A DNA stretch of 55,844 bases from Candidatus Sumerlaeaceae bacterium (GCA_019695055.1 JAIBAT010000164.1:1-55844), one strand, 5' to 3'; positions 24,544 to 33,852 are shown, numbered from the stretch's first letter. Numbers and translations: made by a program. Notes: generated from the letters alone by a model not told the origin.

Positions 24544-27438
24544 ATGGTCAAGTTGTTCACGAGGTTTTCGAAGTTGGCTCTTGGCGCTCTTGTCTGCTGC
24601 TATGGGGCTCACGCCATGGCAGCTAAGCCGCAACGCGGGCCCATGAAAATCGAAGTCTCAGGAGTTAAGCTGTCATTTGGGGAGCAGGCCTCAATGCAGG
24701 TGGAAGTTGATGGGGTTCCGTTCAGCGGCGGGAGTTCCTTTCATGTCGTGAAACCGGACTGGTCTGGCCGATTCTTTGGCTACGAAGATGACCCCAAAAT
24801 CTTGGAGAAATTTGTGCGCAGGACCACGCGCGACGGCGGAGTTCGCCTGGAGATTCCTCTCCGTAATCAGGATGGCCTGTTTCAGGGCGCCCAAGTCATA
24901 GAACTAACCAAGGATCGGCGATTAATCACTTCGGTGGAAGCCCAACTGACTACCGATGTGCCAGCAATTGTTGAGCACAAACTTGGGATGATTTGGCCTG
25001 GTTGGCTTGCTGGTCGGCATTACTCTGTGAATGGCATCGATGGAACAACGACCAGCGGTGTTGTGCCAAGCGTTGCGAAAGATGCGGACTTTACCAAATC
25101 GCAGTTGGCGCGAGACTTTTGGACCCTCAAGTTGGATTCGCGATTGGGCCCCCTGGAGATCCAGACGAGTGGAACCGCGAAGATTTGCCTGAGTGATTAT
25201 CGCAAAAATCGCTGGGCACAGGGAAAGAAGTATTTCTGGTTTGGCGTATTTGAATTGCCTTTGAGGGCCGGGAAGACGCTTCGATACTCGGCGGAAATAC
25301 GATTCCCCGCCAAGACGCCAGATGCCAAGAAGGCCCCAGAACTTATCGCCAACAAAGCCATTCCCGCAATGGGAGTCCTTTCCGCAGCAGTGTGGCCTGA
25401 CCGGATAATCCCCACACCGAAGGCTTTCGAGAAACTGAAATCATCCTTCGAGGTTGTGAAGGGGGCGCGTATTGTTATCGATCCAGGTGATCAGGCCGTG
25501 ACATCCAACGTCGAGCAGATTGCCGGGTTGCTTGCCGAGTCCATTGCGCAAATTACCGGAAACAAGCTGCCGATCGTGGCTATGCCCGCGAAGGCTGGGA
25601 GGCCCGAGGATATCACACTTCGTCTCGTGGCCGCGGGAACATTGCGTCCGATGGGGCAACCGGAGATTTATGAGATAAGTACAGCCCCCAGGCTTTCCCT
25701 GAGCGCTGAGACCACTGTGGGTCTTTGCAATGCCGTTCGTACCCTGCCGCAGTTGCTTCGGATGCAGGAAGGGAAATGGGTTGTTCGCGGTTGCCATGTG
25801 GTGGACTATCCTTCCCTGCCATTTCGCGGGGTCCACCTTTTCTCGGGGCGTAATGCTCGTGATCTCCAAATCAAGATGCTGCGGGACATATTGGGACCGC
25901 TCAAGTTCAACGCGATTGTTTACCAGTGCGATTACATGAAGTGGGCTTCCTATCCGGAGATTCACCATGATCAATTCGGAATGGACAAATCAGATGCGAA
26001 GGCAGTGGCCCAGGAGGCACGGCGCCAGAACATCGAGATGATTCCACTGGTTAACACCTTTGGGCATTCAGAGTGGCTGCTGGACCATCCTGCCACGCGC
26101 CAACTTTCTGACAACCCCGCGAATCCTTTCGCTTACGATCCGTCAAATCCACGCGTTTACGAAATGTGCGACAAGATTTACGCGGAGGCCATCGATCTCT
26201 TTCGCCCACGATTTTTTCATATCGGTCACGATGAGATCACGATGCTGAACTTTCCCTTCCGGGAAGCCAACCGCAAGGTTGGCGCAACACAACTCATTCT
26301 GAACGATATCAGACATTACTACAAGTTTTTGACCGCCCGGGGAATTCGAACAATGCTCTGGGGAGACATGTTTCTCGCGCCTGGCGAGGCAGTGGACGCA
26401 ACTCTGGCCGCCACGAAACAGGAGGCCGCCCGGCGAAGGGACGCGTTGCCCAAGGATATTGTGATCTGTGACTGGCATTATGATCCGAATCCACCCGAGA
26501 AGTTCACCAGCCCGGCCATTTTGACAGCCGCCGGGTTCGACGTCATTGGAAGCACCTGGTATGATGCGGGTAACATCCTGGGTTTTGCGGCCGCACTGAG
26601 CCGGGAATTTGGACGAAACGGGACCACAGACTGGAGGGCCGACAAAGCAGGCGGGCAGACACTCGGCTTGCTTCAGACCACATGGGCAGGGTATTCCTTT
26701 GATCAGGGCTCCTTTGACCAGAACCCCGACCAGTACATGGCTTACCTGCTAGCAGCGGAAGCAGCGTGGACGGGCGGGAAGGAACCGGGTGGAAAGCCCC
26801 CGTTCAACTACAGGGAGGAGTTCTCACGGTTTTGGTCCCGGGGGCTTTTGCCCGGCGGCAAATCTGATGGTTGGCAGGCAGACCTGGACGGCGTTGCCAA
26901 TTTCAATCTTTGCTCGTTACCGGGAGAGGCCTGGTTGGGCTATGAAACCGGCGAGAGCCTGGAAGCGTTGAAAAGCGGGGCCCACCGATTTGGGCGCACT
27001 GAGTATCGGATCCCCGGGGACGGGAAGTCGGCAAAGGCAGTCCTGCTCTACGGAAAATTGAACCCTGCCGGGTCCTGGCCATCGACGATGAAAATTCCAG
27101 TTGGGAAGACATCTCGGGCAATCTGCTTTGCCACTGCCGCGACACTGGGAGGTCCCAGTGGGCAAGTTATTGCTGAAAGCACAATGAATTATGCAGACGG
27201 GACGAGCGATGTCATAAGATGGCGGCTGGAGCAGAATGTCTTTGCCCTTGAAGACAATCGATTCAGTCCACTTGCAGAAGTCGCCTTTACCACGGGCGAG
27301 GGGGAATCCATGGAGCGAACAATTCATTCCCATGTATGGTGCAATCCATATCCCGAAAAAGCAGTTCGCGACATTGTGACTACATCGGTTGGGAATGGCA
27401 GCGGCTTTATGCTATTTGGAGTGACTGGAGTTCAGTGA
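24544..27438 (+). CDS. Secreted glycoside hydrolase family 20 (beta-N-acetylhexosaminidase-like)
   Basis: A 964-residue exported enzyme. The signal peptide (1-26) ends AMA, and GGGAGGG precedes the ATG. After an N-terminal beta-rich region of about 250 residues comes a GH20b-type domain from WPDRIIPTPK, then the TIM barrel beginning near FRGVHLFSGRN. The adjacent acid pair of the family, polarising Asp and acid/base Glu, is D563-E564 in FFHIGHDE. WAGYSFDQGSFDQ continues the barrel, and about 180 residues of a C-terminal beta domain end the protein. GH20 enzymes release terminal N-acetylhexosamine from chitin, glycans or peptidoglycan. The HIGHDE version of the usual HxGGDE motif marks a divergent branch, so the exact substrate is uncertain. 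Confidence 0.86.
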   Translation: MVKLFTRFSKLALGALVCCYGAHAMAAKPQRGPMKIEVSGVKLSFGEQASMQVEVDGVPFSGGSSFHVVKPDWSGRFFGYEDDPKILEKFVRRTTRDGGVRLEIPLRNQDGLFQGAQVIELTKDRRLITSVEAQLTTDVPAIVEHKLGMIWPGWLAGRHYSVNGIDGTTTSGVVPSVAKDADFTKSQLARDFWTLKLDSRLGPLEIQTSGTAKICLSDYRKNRWAQGKKYFWFGVFELPLRAGKTLRYSAEIRFPAKTPDAKKAPELIANKAIPAMGVLSAAVWPDRIIPTPKAFEKLKSSFEVVKGARIVIDPGDQAVTSNVEQIAGLLAESIAQITGNKLPIVAMPAKAGRPEDITLRLVAAGTLRPMGQPEIYEISTAPRLSLSAETTVGLCNAVRTLPQLLRMQEGKWVVRGCHVVDYPSLPFRGVHLFSGRNARDLQIKMLRDILGPLKFNAIVYQCDYMKWASYPEIHHDQFGMDKSDAKAVAQEARRQNIEMIPLVNTFGHSEWLLDHPATRQLSDNPANPFAYDPSNPRVYEMCDKIYAEAIDLFRPRFFHIGHDEITMLNFPFREANRKVGATQLILNDIRHYYKFLTARGIRTMLWGDMFLAPGEAVDATLAATKQEAARRRDALPKDIVICDWHYDPNPPEKFTSPAILTAAGFDVIGSTWYDAGNILGFAAALSREFGRNGTTDWRADKAGGQTLGLLQTTWAGYSFDQGSFDQNPDQYMAYLLAAEAAWTGGKEPGGKPPFNYREEFSRFWSRGLLPGGKSDGWQADLDGVANFNLCSLPGEAWLGYETGESLEALKSGAHRFGRTEYRIPGDGKSAKAVLLYGKLNPAGSWPSTMKIPVGKTSRAICFATAATLGGPSGQVIAESTMNYADGTSDVIRWRLEQNVFALEDNRFSPLAEVAFTTGEGESMERTIHSHVWCNPYPEKAVRDIVTTSVGNGSGFMLFGVTGVQ

Positions 27439-27469
27439 AAGTGATTCCAAACCTAGCGGTCCAAGCGAG

Positions 27470-28465
27470 ATGAATCCAAATCTGGACAGTCGACTCAAGG
27501 GCCTATTTGGCGATTCGAATCTTGTGCTTGTGGATATAGGAGCAAGTGGCGGAACCCAAAAGCGGTGGGGAAGTGTGCGACCACGATTGCAGGTAATTGG
27601 GTTTGAGCCGGACAAGCGGGAGTTTCCTAATCTCGTCGGAAAGGATCCGAAAACCCGTTATCTGAACACGGCACTATTCAGGGAGAAGTGCACATTGCAG
27701 TTTAACCTGGCCCGTCATCAAATGCTTTCATCGGTGTTTCCGCCGAACCGACCAGTGGTGGATCAGTTTCCCAATTCCTCGGACTTTGATGTCATTGAGA
27801 CCGTGGAGGTTGATGCGGACACATTGGATAGTCAGTTCGAGGCCAATGGCATCCGCGGTGCGGATTTCTTGAAGCTTGATACCCAGGGCTGCGAACTTGC
27901 GATTCTTGAAGGCGCCGTTTCGACATTACGAAACCATGTGTTTGGCCTTGAGGTGGAGGTAGAGTTTGCTGAATTGTACAAGGGGCAGCCTCTGTTTGCC
28001 GACGTTGATGGATTCCTGAGGACACGGGGGTTTCAGCTTTTTGACCTTGCCCAAGTGTTCTGGAAACGCAAAGCCGCACCACGCATTGGAAATCCACGAG
28101 GACAACTAATCTTTGCGGATGCGCTCTATCTACGTGAAGTTGGCTCGTTTTTTAAGCTGCTTAATGAACTGCCAACCGAGGCCGAGCAGACCTCGAAGCT
28201 GGCACGGGCTCTTTATGTCTGTGTCTTGCACGGCTATCTGGATTATGCGGTTGAACTTTTGGACCATGTGGGAGGTGTCCTGGGCGAATCGGTCAGGCGG
28301 GATATCCGAGCAACGATTTTGGGGGAGACTCGCCTCGGCGATGCGGTTCCAGATTTTAGAGGACGTTACAGGGTTTCCCAGTGGGTAAAGCGGCTCTTTG
28401 GTTTCCTTAACCCTGCAAACAGGAGCTGGTCGGTCACCGAACGGGATATCGGGAATTCGGATTAA
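27470..28465 (+). CDS. FkbM-family methyltransferase
   Basis: A 331-residue soluble protein. The N-terminal 200 residues are an FkbM-type S-adenosylmethionine methyltransferase: VLVDIGASGGTQKRW is the SAM-binding glycine loop, VIGFEPDKREF the acidic ribose contact, VEVDADTLDSQF and FLKLDTQGCELAILEGA the family hallmark. A further 120-residue helical C-terminal part is less conserved. FkbM enzymes O-methylate sugars or polyketides. It follows GH20 by 31 bases and converges with the HD-domain gene, whose end lies 6 bases away. A role in methylating a surface glycan is plausible but unproven. Confidence 0.9.
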   Translation: MNPNLDSRLKGLFGDSNLVLVDIGASGGTQKRWGSVRPRLQVIGFEPDKREFPNLVGKDPKTRYLNTALFREKCTLQFNLARHQMLSSVFPPNRPVVDQFPNSSDFDVIETVEVDADTLDSQFEANGIRGADFLKLDTQGCELAILEGAVSTLRNHVFGLEVEVEFAELYKGQPLFADVDGFLRTRGFQLFDLAQVFWKRKAAPRIGNPRGQLIFADALYLREVGSFFKLLNELPTEAEQTSKLARALYVCVLHGYLDYAVELLDHVGGVLGESVRRDIRATILGETRLGDAVPDFRGRYRVSQWVKRLFGFLNPANRSWSVTERDIGNSD

Positions 28466-28471
28466 CCGTCG

Positions 28472-29773
28472 CTATCCAAGCAGAATGTTTTCCATCTCGA
28501 GGCGAAGATTCCGTTTTCCCGCGAACTCAGGAAACATGGCACGCCGAATGGTAAACGCCGCGCGGGTTAGTCCGACAACAACCTCGGACATTTCGTGAAT
28601 GTCGCGGTAGGGACGTTTGCGGTCGAGTGTTTCCACAAGGATGTGTTCACTGCCCTTGGGATTACGAGGATCATACGGGCGGTAGGGCGTGTCGCCGCTT
28701 GTGTCGACAGCGAAATAGTAATCTGGATCCATTCCATTGGAACGAAGATATTCCTTTGCCCGGCGAATCCGGTGTGGCAGATTCCGCACCTTGGATACAT
28801 CAAGGGTCTTTAGGACGCGTCGCTCAAGTATCCTGCGGGACAGGTCCGCAAGTATGGGGTCCTTGCACTTCCTCCAGCGCTTGAGGCTTGAAAACACGAT
28901 GTCGTCGTCCACATCGAGGTAATCGCCCATTTCCACAGCAGACCCGTTCAAAAGCAGGCGTGCCATGGGCTCGGTTGAATCCAAAACCGGTAGTTGTCCT
29001 TTCACCGCGAGGTCCCGCCCGCGTTTCAACAGTAGGCGGAACATCATTTCGGCGGCTCGCACTGTCTTGTGTAGGTAAACCTGGGAGTACATATGGTAGC
29101 GAGACTGGAGATACTTCTCCACGGGCTGGATGCCATTTCGTGCAACGACGATGTTCTGGCCCCTGGCGTCCAATCGCAAAATATGAAGAATGCGCTCGAG
29201 GTCGTAGATTCCGTACTTGACCCCGGTCATGGCGCTATCGCGCAGGAGATAATCGAAGCGATCTGCGTCGAACTGAGAGGTGATAATCTGTGAAAGAAAC
29301 GGGGGAGTGGCCCGTCCCTCAATGATATTCACAATATCGCGAGGAGAAGACGGATGGTACTGGCGAAGGATCCGGTTCACTTCACTGTGGGGCGACAGCA
29401 GAATTCTCGCAGTCCATGTTTCGTGATGAACTCCCAGAAATTTCTCGACGACGTGCGAAAGGGGGCCATGGCCGACATCGTGCAGGAGAGCAGCGCAGCG
29501 AGTCAGGAAGATCTGGCGGGTGTTGAGCTTGCGCTGCTTCGAGAGTTGACCGAGGATGCGCGTAGCGAGCCACATGACGCCCAGAGAATGCGTAAATCGG
29601 CTATGTTCAGCCCCCTGAAAGGCGAGCGAGGCCAAACCCAGTTGACGTATCCGGCGAAGCCGTTGCATCTCCTGCGCATCGATGAGGGCAATGATGGTTC
29701 GGTCCTCACGAGAATTCTTATCGAGGGCGATAAGGTCGTGGATGGGGTCGCGATAGAGCTTCTCGCGTATCAA
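28472..29773 (-). CDS. HD-superfamily phosphohydrolase (dGTPase/SAMHD1-like)
   Basis: A 433-residue metal-dependent HD-domain protein of the COG1078 type. The metal ligands are visible as H57 and H62 in EHSRFTHSLGV, H98-D99 in LLHDVGHGPLSH and the aspartate of FDADRFDYLLRD. The opening REKLYRDPIHDLI is family-typical. Substrates of this group include dNTPs, but a specific one cannot be assigned. The only start codon in the frame is TTG 29773, placed at the family N-terminus; it overlaps the stop of a 48-codon upstream frame as TTGA, which suggests translational coupling. The gene diverges from the secreted-protein gene at 29941. Confidence 0.9.
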   Translation of the reverse strand: MIREKLYRDPIHDLIALDKNSREDRTIIALIDAQEMQRLRRIRQLGLASLAFQGAEHSRFTHSLGVMWLATRILGQLSKQRKLNTRQIFLTRCAALLHDVGHGPLSHVVEKFLGVHHETWTARILLSPHSEVNRILRQYHPSSPRDIVNIIEGRATPPFLSQIITSQFDADRFDYLLRDSAMTGVKYGIYDLERILHILRLDARGQNIVVARNGIQPVEKYLQSRYHMYSQVYLHKTVRAAEMMFRLLLKRGRDLAVKGQLPVLDSTEPMARLLLNGSAVEMGDYLDVDDDIVFSSLKRWRKCKDPILADLSRRILERRVLKTLDVSKVRNLPHRIRRAKEYLRSNGMDPDYYFAVDTSGDTPYRPYDPRNPKGSEHILVETLDRKRPYRDIHEMSEVVVGLTRAAFTIRRAMFPEFAGKRNLRLEMENILLG

Positions 29774-29916
29774 TTCCAGCGGCTTCCAGTCATTTGGAAA
29801 GGCACTATGGCCACAATTGTCGTCCGTGCTACAAAAAAGCGCTCGAAATCAACGGCGACCTCCAGGACGTCGGCCTGTCGCCGTTGCGTCAAAATCTCTT
29901 GATTCAACTGGCACAT
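29770..29916 (-). CDS. Possible 48-residue ORF coupled to the HD-domain gene
   Basis: ATG 29916 opens a frame (MCQLNQEILTQRRQADV at the start) that runs to a TGA at 29772-29770. The last two bases of the HD gene's TTG start codon are the first two of that TGA. The codon pattern is protein-like, and no other start is available for the HD gene except TTG. It could be a coupled small protein, or the displaced N-terminus of the HD protein after a frameshift, since the HD frame remains open upstream and reads plausibly (FPNDWKPLE). There is no clear ribosome site. Confidence 0.35.
   Translation of the reverse strand: MCQLNQEILTQRRQADVLEVAVDFERFFVARTTIVAIVPFQMTGSRWN
29850..29886. repeat. Perfect 10-base inverted repeat upstream of 29941
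   Basis: CAACGGCGAC and GTCGCCGTTG are separated by 17 bases, 54 bases before the ATG at 29941 and inside the possible small minus-strand ORF. It could be a hairpin or an operator for the plus-strand gene. Confidence 0.45.
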
Positions 29917-29940
29917 GGGTGGTAACTACTCAATCATATC

Positions 29941-30348
29941 ATGCGGAATGTGTGCACCAGAGTGGCCTTTTGGGGTGTTTGTGGAATACTGATGGCGTTG
30001 CCGTGTGGTGCAAACGCAGGGTACAAACTCGTCCGCGACAACAATGGCATCACATATCTAGCCTATCAACCGACGCTCCTGGAGCGAGTCGCCAGCATTC
30101 CGCGCAAGTTCGTCAATATCCAGATTTTCAAGCCCAACACCATGCGATCAACCTTTGGTGGTGCTGTTTCTCAGCGGGACATGGAAAAACGGCCAAACCC
30201 TGTCAAGGCGGCCCAGAACACGGTGAATCAGACTGCAAACACAGTTGAGAAGGTTACCGGCCTTTCCACTGCTGGAACCCTGATCCGGAAGACAGCAACC
30301 GTGGATCCTGCGGTAAGCGTAAGTATCCCCCGCCCCTCTGGCCAATAG
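29941..30348 (+). CDS. Small exported protein of unknown function
   Basis: A 135-residue protein with a standard signal peptide (about 1-26, ending GANAG). The mature part starts YKLVRDNNGITYLAYQP and contains an alanine/threonine-rich helical stretch (NTVNQTANTVEKV) and a Pro/Ser tail. I do not recognise a family. The following gene starts immediately after its stop codon, so the two are probably one transcript and may act together outside the cytoplasm. An overlapping plus-strand frame from 29817 is not convincing. Confidence 0.7.
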   Translation: MRNVCTRVAFWGVCGILMALPCGANAGYKLVRDNNGITYLAYQPTLLERVASIPRKFVNIQIFKPNTMRSTFGGAVSQRDMEKRPNPVKAAQNTVNQTANTVEKVTGLSTAGTLIRKTATVDPAVSVSIPRPSGQ

Positions 30349-31104
30349 TTGCCCCAGTTGCGTGGCAGTTTCCCAGATTGTTTGATGGCGTTGATGGTGT
30401 TTCTTTGTGTTGGGAATGCACTCCGCGCGGATGAGGCGACTCCCAGCGGTGGCCCCAAGACGGTGGCCGTTGAGGAGGCCTCTGATGCCACGGCGGCTAC
30501 AGTGTTGGATTTTGATGCCGTCTCCCAGGACCTATCGGTTGCCTATCCACTGAAACTGGACAATTTTTCGCAAGTTCTGCAGAACAGTTACAACTGGCAG
30601 GGACCACAGGATGCTTCGCTTCAATGTGACATTGGTTTTACGCCGGAAAGTGTCATAATACGTGGGGAATTTCAGGATGATCACCCATTCACACAAACCA
30701 TGGTGCATCCGGCCATGGCAGACTGGTGGAAGATCACCTACGGTGCGGATGGGATTGATTTCACCCTTGATGATCCCACTTCGTCCGCCCAACAGGTTCG
30801 ATTTGTGCTGAATTTCGGTTCACGGGCGGTCAATCCTCGCATTGAGCTGCTAAAGACTCCGCTCGGTACGAAAGCGGGCTTCCTTGAGACTGGGTTTCTT
30901 CAGATTTCCGATGCGCGCCCCTTTCTGGAAAAGGATTCCTCGGGGGCAACTTCACCCATTCAGTTCAAGGCTGCGATTCCGTTAACGTCACTGGCAGATC
31001 GAAGGCTTTTCAACGGGCCTTTAAGGATTACAGTCCGGCTCCACGATGTTGATGGTGACAAATCCAGCTACTTGATGATGATGCAGACTGTGGAGAAGAA
31101 GTAG
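30349..31104 (+). CDS. Exported protein with possible CBM9/DOMON-like sandwich
   Basis: A 251-residue protein with a signal-like N-terminus (SFPDCLMALMVFLCVGNALRA). It starts at TTG 30349, directly abutting the previous stop; ATG 30385 is possible but would leave a short, uncharged leader. The mature region has the alternating strands IGFTPESVIIRGEFQDDHPF, IDFTLDD, VRFVLNFGS and LRITVRLHDVDGD, which resemble sugar-binding CBM9/DOMON-type domains. No catalytic motif is visible. It converges with thiD, whose stop is 4 bases away. Assignment to a fold is tentative. Confidence 0.6.
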   Translation: MPQLRGSFPDCLMALMVFLCVGNALRADEATPSGGPKTVAVEEASDATAATVLDFDAVSQDLSVAYPLKLDNFSQVLQNSYNWQGPQDASLQCDIGFTPESVIIRGEFQDDHPFTQTMVHPAMADWWKITYGADGIDFTLDDPTSSAQQVRFVLNFGSRAVNPRIELLKTPLGTKAGFLETGFLQISDARPFLEKDSSGATSPIQFKAAIPLTSLADRRLFNGPLRITVRLHDVDGDKSSYLMMMQTVEKK

Positions 31105-31108
31105 CGAC

Positions 31109-31921
31109 CTAATCCATTTTGCCTTCGGCAGCAGCCAGATGGTTTACTGGGGCAGCGCCCGATCCGACAGTACGTGCTCGTTGAATTCCCTTCAGCACAA
31201 ATGAGCGGCCGAGTTGAATGGCTTCGGAAATGGGTAGGTCACGCGCGAGCCCAACGCAGATCGCCGCAGCAAGTGCGCAACCGCTGCCATGGCAGTTTCC
31301 GGCCGCGGCCCGCGAAGAACGCAATTCCACCGGGTCAAAATCCTGCAAGGCCAGGATATCAATCACGACTCCATCCTCGAAGGATACGTCTCCGCCCTTC
31401 ACCAGTACGGCCTTTGGACCCATCTTAAGAAGTTCTGTTGCCGCTGATTTTACATCGGCGAGACTCTCGATGGAATTACCGACCAAAACGGCCGTTTCGG
31501 GAGCATTTGGGGTCAATACAGTGGCGAGAGGTATCAGCGACTCAATCATGCTGCGGACAGCATCCTCTGTGAGAAGGCGGGCTCCCGTAGATGAAACCAT
31601 AACGGGGTCAACAACGACTGGGATGGTGGGGTGCTGCCGCAAGGTTTCGGAAACGACACGAACTATTTCGGCATTTGCGAGCATTCCCGTCTTTATAGCA
31701 TCGCAGGGAATGTCATCGAGTACGGTTTCAAGCTGGCCGCGGACGAAGTCGGCCGGAACGGGCAGGACGTCGCGGACCTCTCTGGTGTTCTGGGCCGTCA
31801 ATGCTGTAATAATAGACATTCCATAGGTGCCAAGCACCGTGAAGGTTTTTAGATCGCCCTGGATTCCAGCCCCTCCACCAGAATCGCTGCCTGCTATTGT
31901 CAAACAATGAGGTGTCTTCAT
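31109..31921 (-). CDS. thiD: Hydroxymethylpyrimidine (phosphate) kinase
   Basis: Ribokinase-fold enzyme phosphorylating HMP and HMP-phosphate in thiamine synthesis. The 270 residues have LTIAGSDSGGGAGIQGDLKTF at the N-terminus (HMP site), VVVDPVMVSSTG in the middle, ALVSGNSI-like LVGNSIESL, and the anion-hole/ATP site with GNCHGSGCALAAAI containing the catalytic region (GxGD-like replaced by the usual ThiD GSGC). ATG 31921 is chosen over TTG 31930 because the family begins MKTPHCLTIAG. No TPP riboswitch fits in the short space between the gene and tRNA-Leu. Confidence 0.94.
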   Translation of the reverse strand: MKTPHCLTIAGSDSGGGAGIQGDLKTFTVLGTYGMSIITALTAQNTREVRDVLPVPADFVRGQLETVLDDIPCDAIKTGMLANAEIVRVVSETLRQHPTIPVVVDPVMVSSTGARLLTEDAVRSMIESLIPLATVLTPNAPETAVLVGNSIESLADVKSAATELLKMGPKAVLVKGGDVSFEDGVVIDILALQDFDPVELRSSRAAAGNCHGSGCALAAAICVGLARDLPISEAIQLGRSFVLKGIQRARTVGSGAAPVNHLAAAEGKMD

Positions 31922-31977
31922 AACTTTCAAAATAAAGCTCGGGGCATACGGTTAACTCAAATGGTATTTCCCCCCAT

Positions 31978-32063
31978 GCCGAAGTGGCGGAATGGCAGAC
32001 GCAGAGGACTCAAAATCCTCCATGGGCAACCATGTGTGGGTTCGACTCCCACCTTCGGCACCA
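31978..32063 (+). tRNA. tRNA-Leu (anticodon CAA)
   Basis: An 86-base class II tRNA: acceptor GCCGAAG/CTTCGGC, anticodon stem GAGGA/TCCTC around loop CTCAAAA (anticodon CAA), a long variable arm (CATGGGCAACCATG), T arm GTGGG/CCCAC, discriminator A and encoded CCA. Confidence 0.97.
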
Positions 32064-32158
32064 ATTAATCCGTCTTACGGATGTCTGGCATTATCCGGCG
32101 GTAGCAATGCCGGCACGCGTTGGATTTGTCCCGGACGGAGGAACTGAATGGAGCAATT

Positions 32159-33844
32159 TTGAGCTGGCTTACCGACTTATTTTGGGGAGCGGCGGGTTCA
32201 CACGAGCAATCGCCGGCCCATTCTGTTCTGATTATCAGTGTGGTTACTGCGCTGGGGCTGGTTCTTGGCAGCCTCAAATTCCGTGGCATCGGACTTGGAA
32301 TTGGCGGGGTTTTGTTTGCCGGGCTACTGCTGGGTCATTTAAAGATTGCGATGGATGAATCTGTCCTCGAGTTTGCCCGGGAGTTCGGGCTTGTTCTTTT
32401 CGTGTACACCATCGGTCTGCAGGTTGGGCCAGGCATCACGTCTGCCCTGAAGAAAGATAGTCTTCCCCTGAACATGCTGGCGTCCTCAGTGGTTTTGCTT
32501 GGTGTTGTCGGGATCATTTTGGTCAATCGGTTGGGTCATGTCCCAATGCCAGTTGCTGTCGGCATTTACACGGGAGCCGTAACGAACACACCCGCCCTGG
32601 CAGCGGCCCAGCAGGCTCTCAAGGACGCAGCAAGTGCCAATCCGGAAATTGCACGCTTGCCTGGGCTTGGCTATGCCATGGCGTATCCATTGGGCCTCCT
32701 TGGAATTATCGGATCCATGATTGCCGTCAGGATCATGTTTCGGGTTGATGCGTCTGCTGAGGCGAAACTTTTTCAAAAACAGCAAACTGGCGACATTAGG
32801 AAGCCGCTTACATTAAACATAGAAATCACCAATCCCAACCTTGAGGGATTGCAGTTGAGGCAAGTGCCGGGTTACGGAGTCAATGGCGTCGCGATTTCCC
32901 GGATACACCACAAAGGGACCGTAGATGTGGCCCAACCCGACAGCATCCTGCGGGTAGGGGACACCATCCTGATGGTGGGCCCGGAGGATGAGTTGGAAAA
33001 GATGCGCCTGACGATGGGCCGCCAGAGCGATCTGGATTTGAAAAAGCTTCCCAGTAGCATCAGTACAAGCAGAATACTAGTTACCCAAAGCGCAGTTCTT
33101 GGGAAGCGGCTTGATGAATTGGATTTTCTAACCCTTAATGACGTGACCGTTACCCGGGCCAGCCGTGCAGAAATTGAATTCACTCCAGGTGTGGATTATC
33201 GTCTCCAGTTTGGTGACCGCTTATTGGCGGTGGGGCAGGAGTCGGATCTTAAGACAGTGGCCACAGAACTTGGCAACTCACTTCAGCGCCTGAATCATCC
33301 CCAGATTATCCCCATCATGGTTGGGATTGCGCTTGGAATTCTTGTTGGCAGCATTCCGTTTAGTATTCCGGGTGTTCCTGTGCCGGTGAAATTGGGGATG
33401 GCAGGAGGACCGTTGCTGGTCGCGATTATTCTCAGTCGCGTAGGCCGGGTTGGCCCCTTGGTATGGTACATGCCGAACAGTGCGAACATGGTCCTGCGCG
33501 AGGTGGGAATTGCGATGTTTCTCTCCTGCGTTGGCCTGAAGTCCGGCGAGAAATTTGTCGAGACCCTCATCCATGGTGGTGCCGTGTGGATGGTGTATGG
33601 GGTGCTTGTGACGGTGGTTCCATTGCTTGTTGTGGCGGCTGTTGCGAGAATCTTTATGAAATTGAACTTCATGACCCTGTGTGGATTGCTGGCCGGCAGT
33701 ATGACCGATCCTCCGGCGCTGGCCTTTTCCAGCAGTATTGCAACGTCCGACGCGCCTTCTGTTTCCTACTCGACGGTCTATCCTCTTGTCATGTTCCTTA
33801 GGGTAATTTCCGCGCAGATCTTGGTAATGATCATGGTCTCCTGA
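32159..33844 (+). CDS. AspT/YidE-type transporter with two TrkA-C domains
   Basis: A 561-residue inner-membrane protein. Each half has a five-to-six-helix AspT/YidE/YbjL duplication domain: FRGIGLGIGGVLFAGLLLGH and GLVLFVYTIGLQVGPG first, then LPVSY-like MTDPPALAFSSS and GPLLVAIILSRVGRVGPL last. Between them are two RCK/TrkA-C domains (about 220-370). Relatives exchange amino or organic acids; the substrate is not predictable. The start is uncertain. The best ribosome site, GGAGG, serves ATG 32148, but that frame ends after MEQF; TTG 32159 overlaps that stop as TTGA. A single extra T in the TTTT run would give a continuous MEQFLSWLTDLFWG start. Confidence 0.85.
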   Translation: MSWLTDLFWGAAGSHEQSPAHSVLIISVVTALGLVLGSLKFRGIGLGIGGVLFAGLLLGHLKIAMDESVLEFAREFGLVLFVYTIGLQVGPGITSALKKDSLPLNMLASSVVLLGVVGIILVNRLGHVPMPVAVGIYTGAVTNTPALAAAQQALKDAASANPEIARLPGLGYAMAYPLGLLGIIGSMIAVRIMFRVDASAEAKLFQKQQTGDIRKPLTLNIEITNPNLEGLQLRQVPGYGVNGVAISRIHHKGTVDVAQPDSILRVGDTILMVGPEDELEKMRLTMGRQSDLDLKKLPSSISTSRILVTQSAVLGKRLDELDFLTLNDVTVTRASRAEIEFTPGVDYRLQFGDRLLAVGQESDLKTVATELGNSLQRLNHPQIIPIMVGIALGILVGSIPFSIPGVPVPVKLGMAGGPLLVAIILSRVGRVGPLVWYMPNSANMVLREVGIAMFLSCVGLKSGEKFVETLIHGGAVWMVYGVLVTVVPLLVVAAVARIFMKLNFMTLCGLLAGSMTDPPALAFSSSIATSDAPSVSYSTVYPLVMFLRVISAQILVMIMVS

Positions 33845-33852
33845 CCAGGCGC

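Noticed and set aside
29817..30248. Plus-strand frame overlapping the secreted protein at 29941
   Set aside because: The frame at 29941 has a signal peptide and normal codon use; this one is rich in Arg, Trp, Cys and His, as out-of-frame reading gives.
31922..31977. TPP riboswitch upstream of thiD
   Set aside because: Only 56 bases lie between thiD and tRNA-Leu, too short, and no TPP core is visible.
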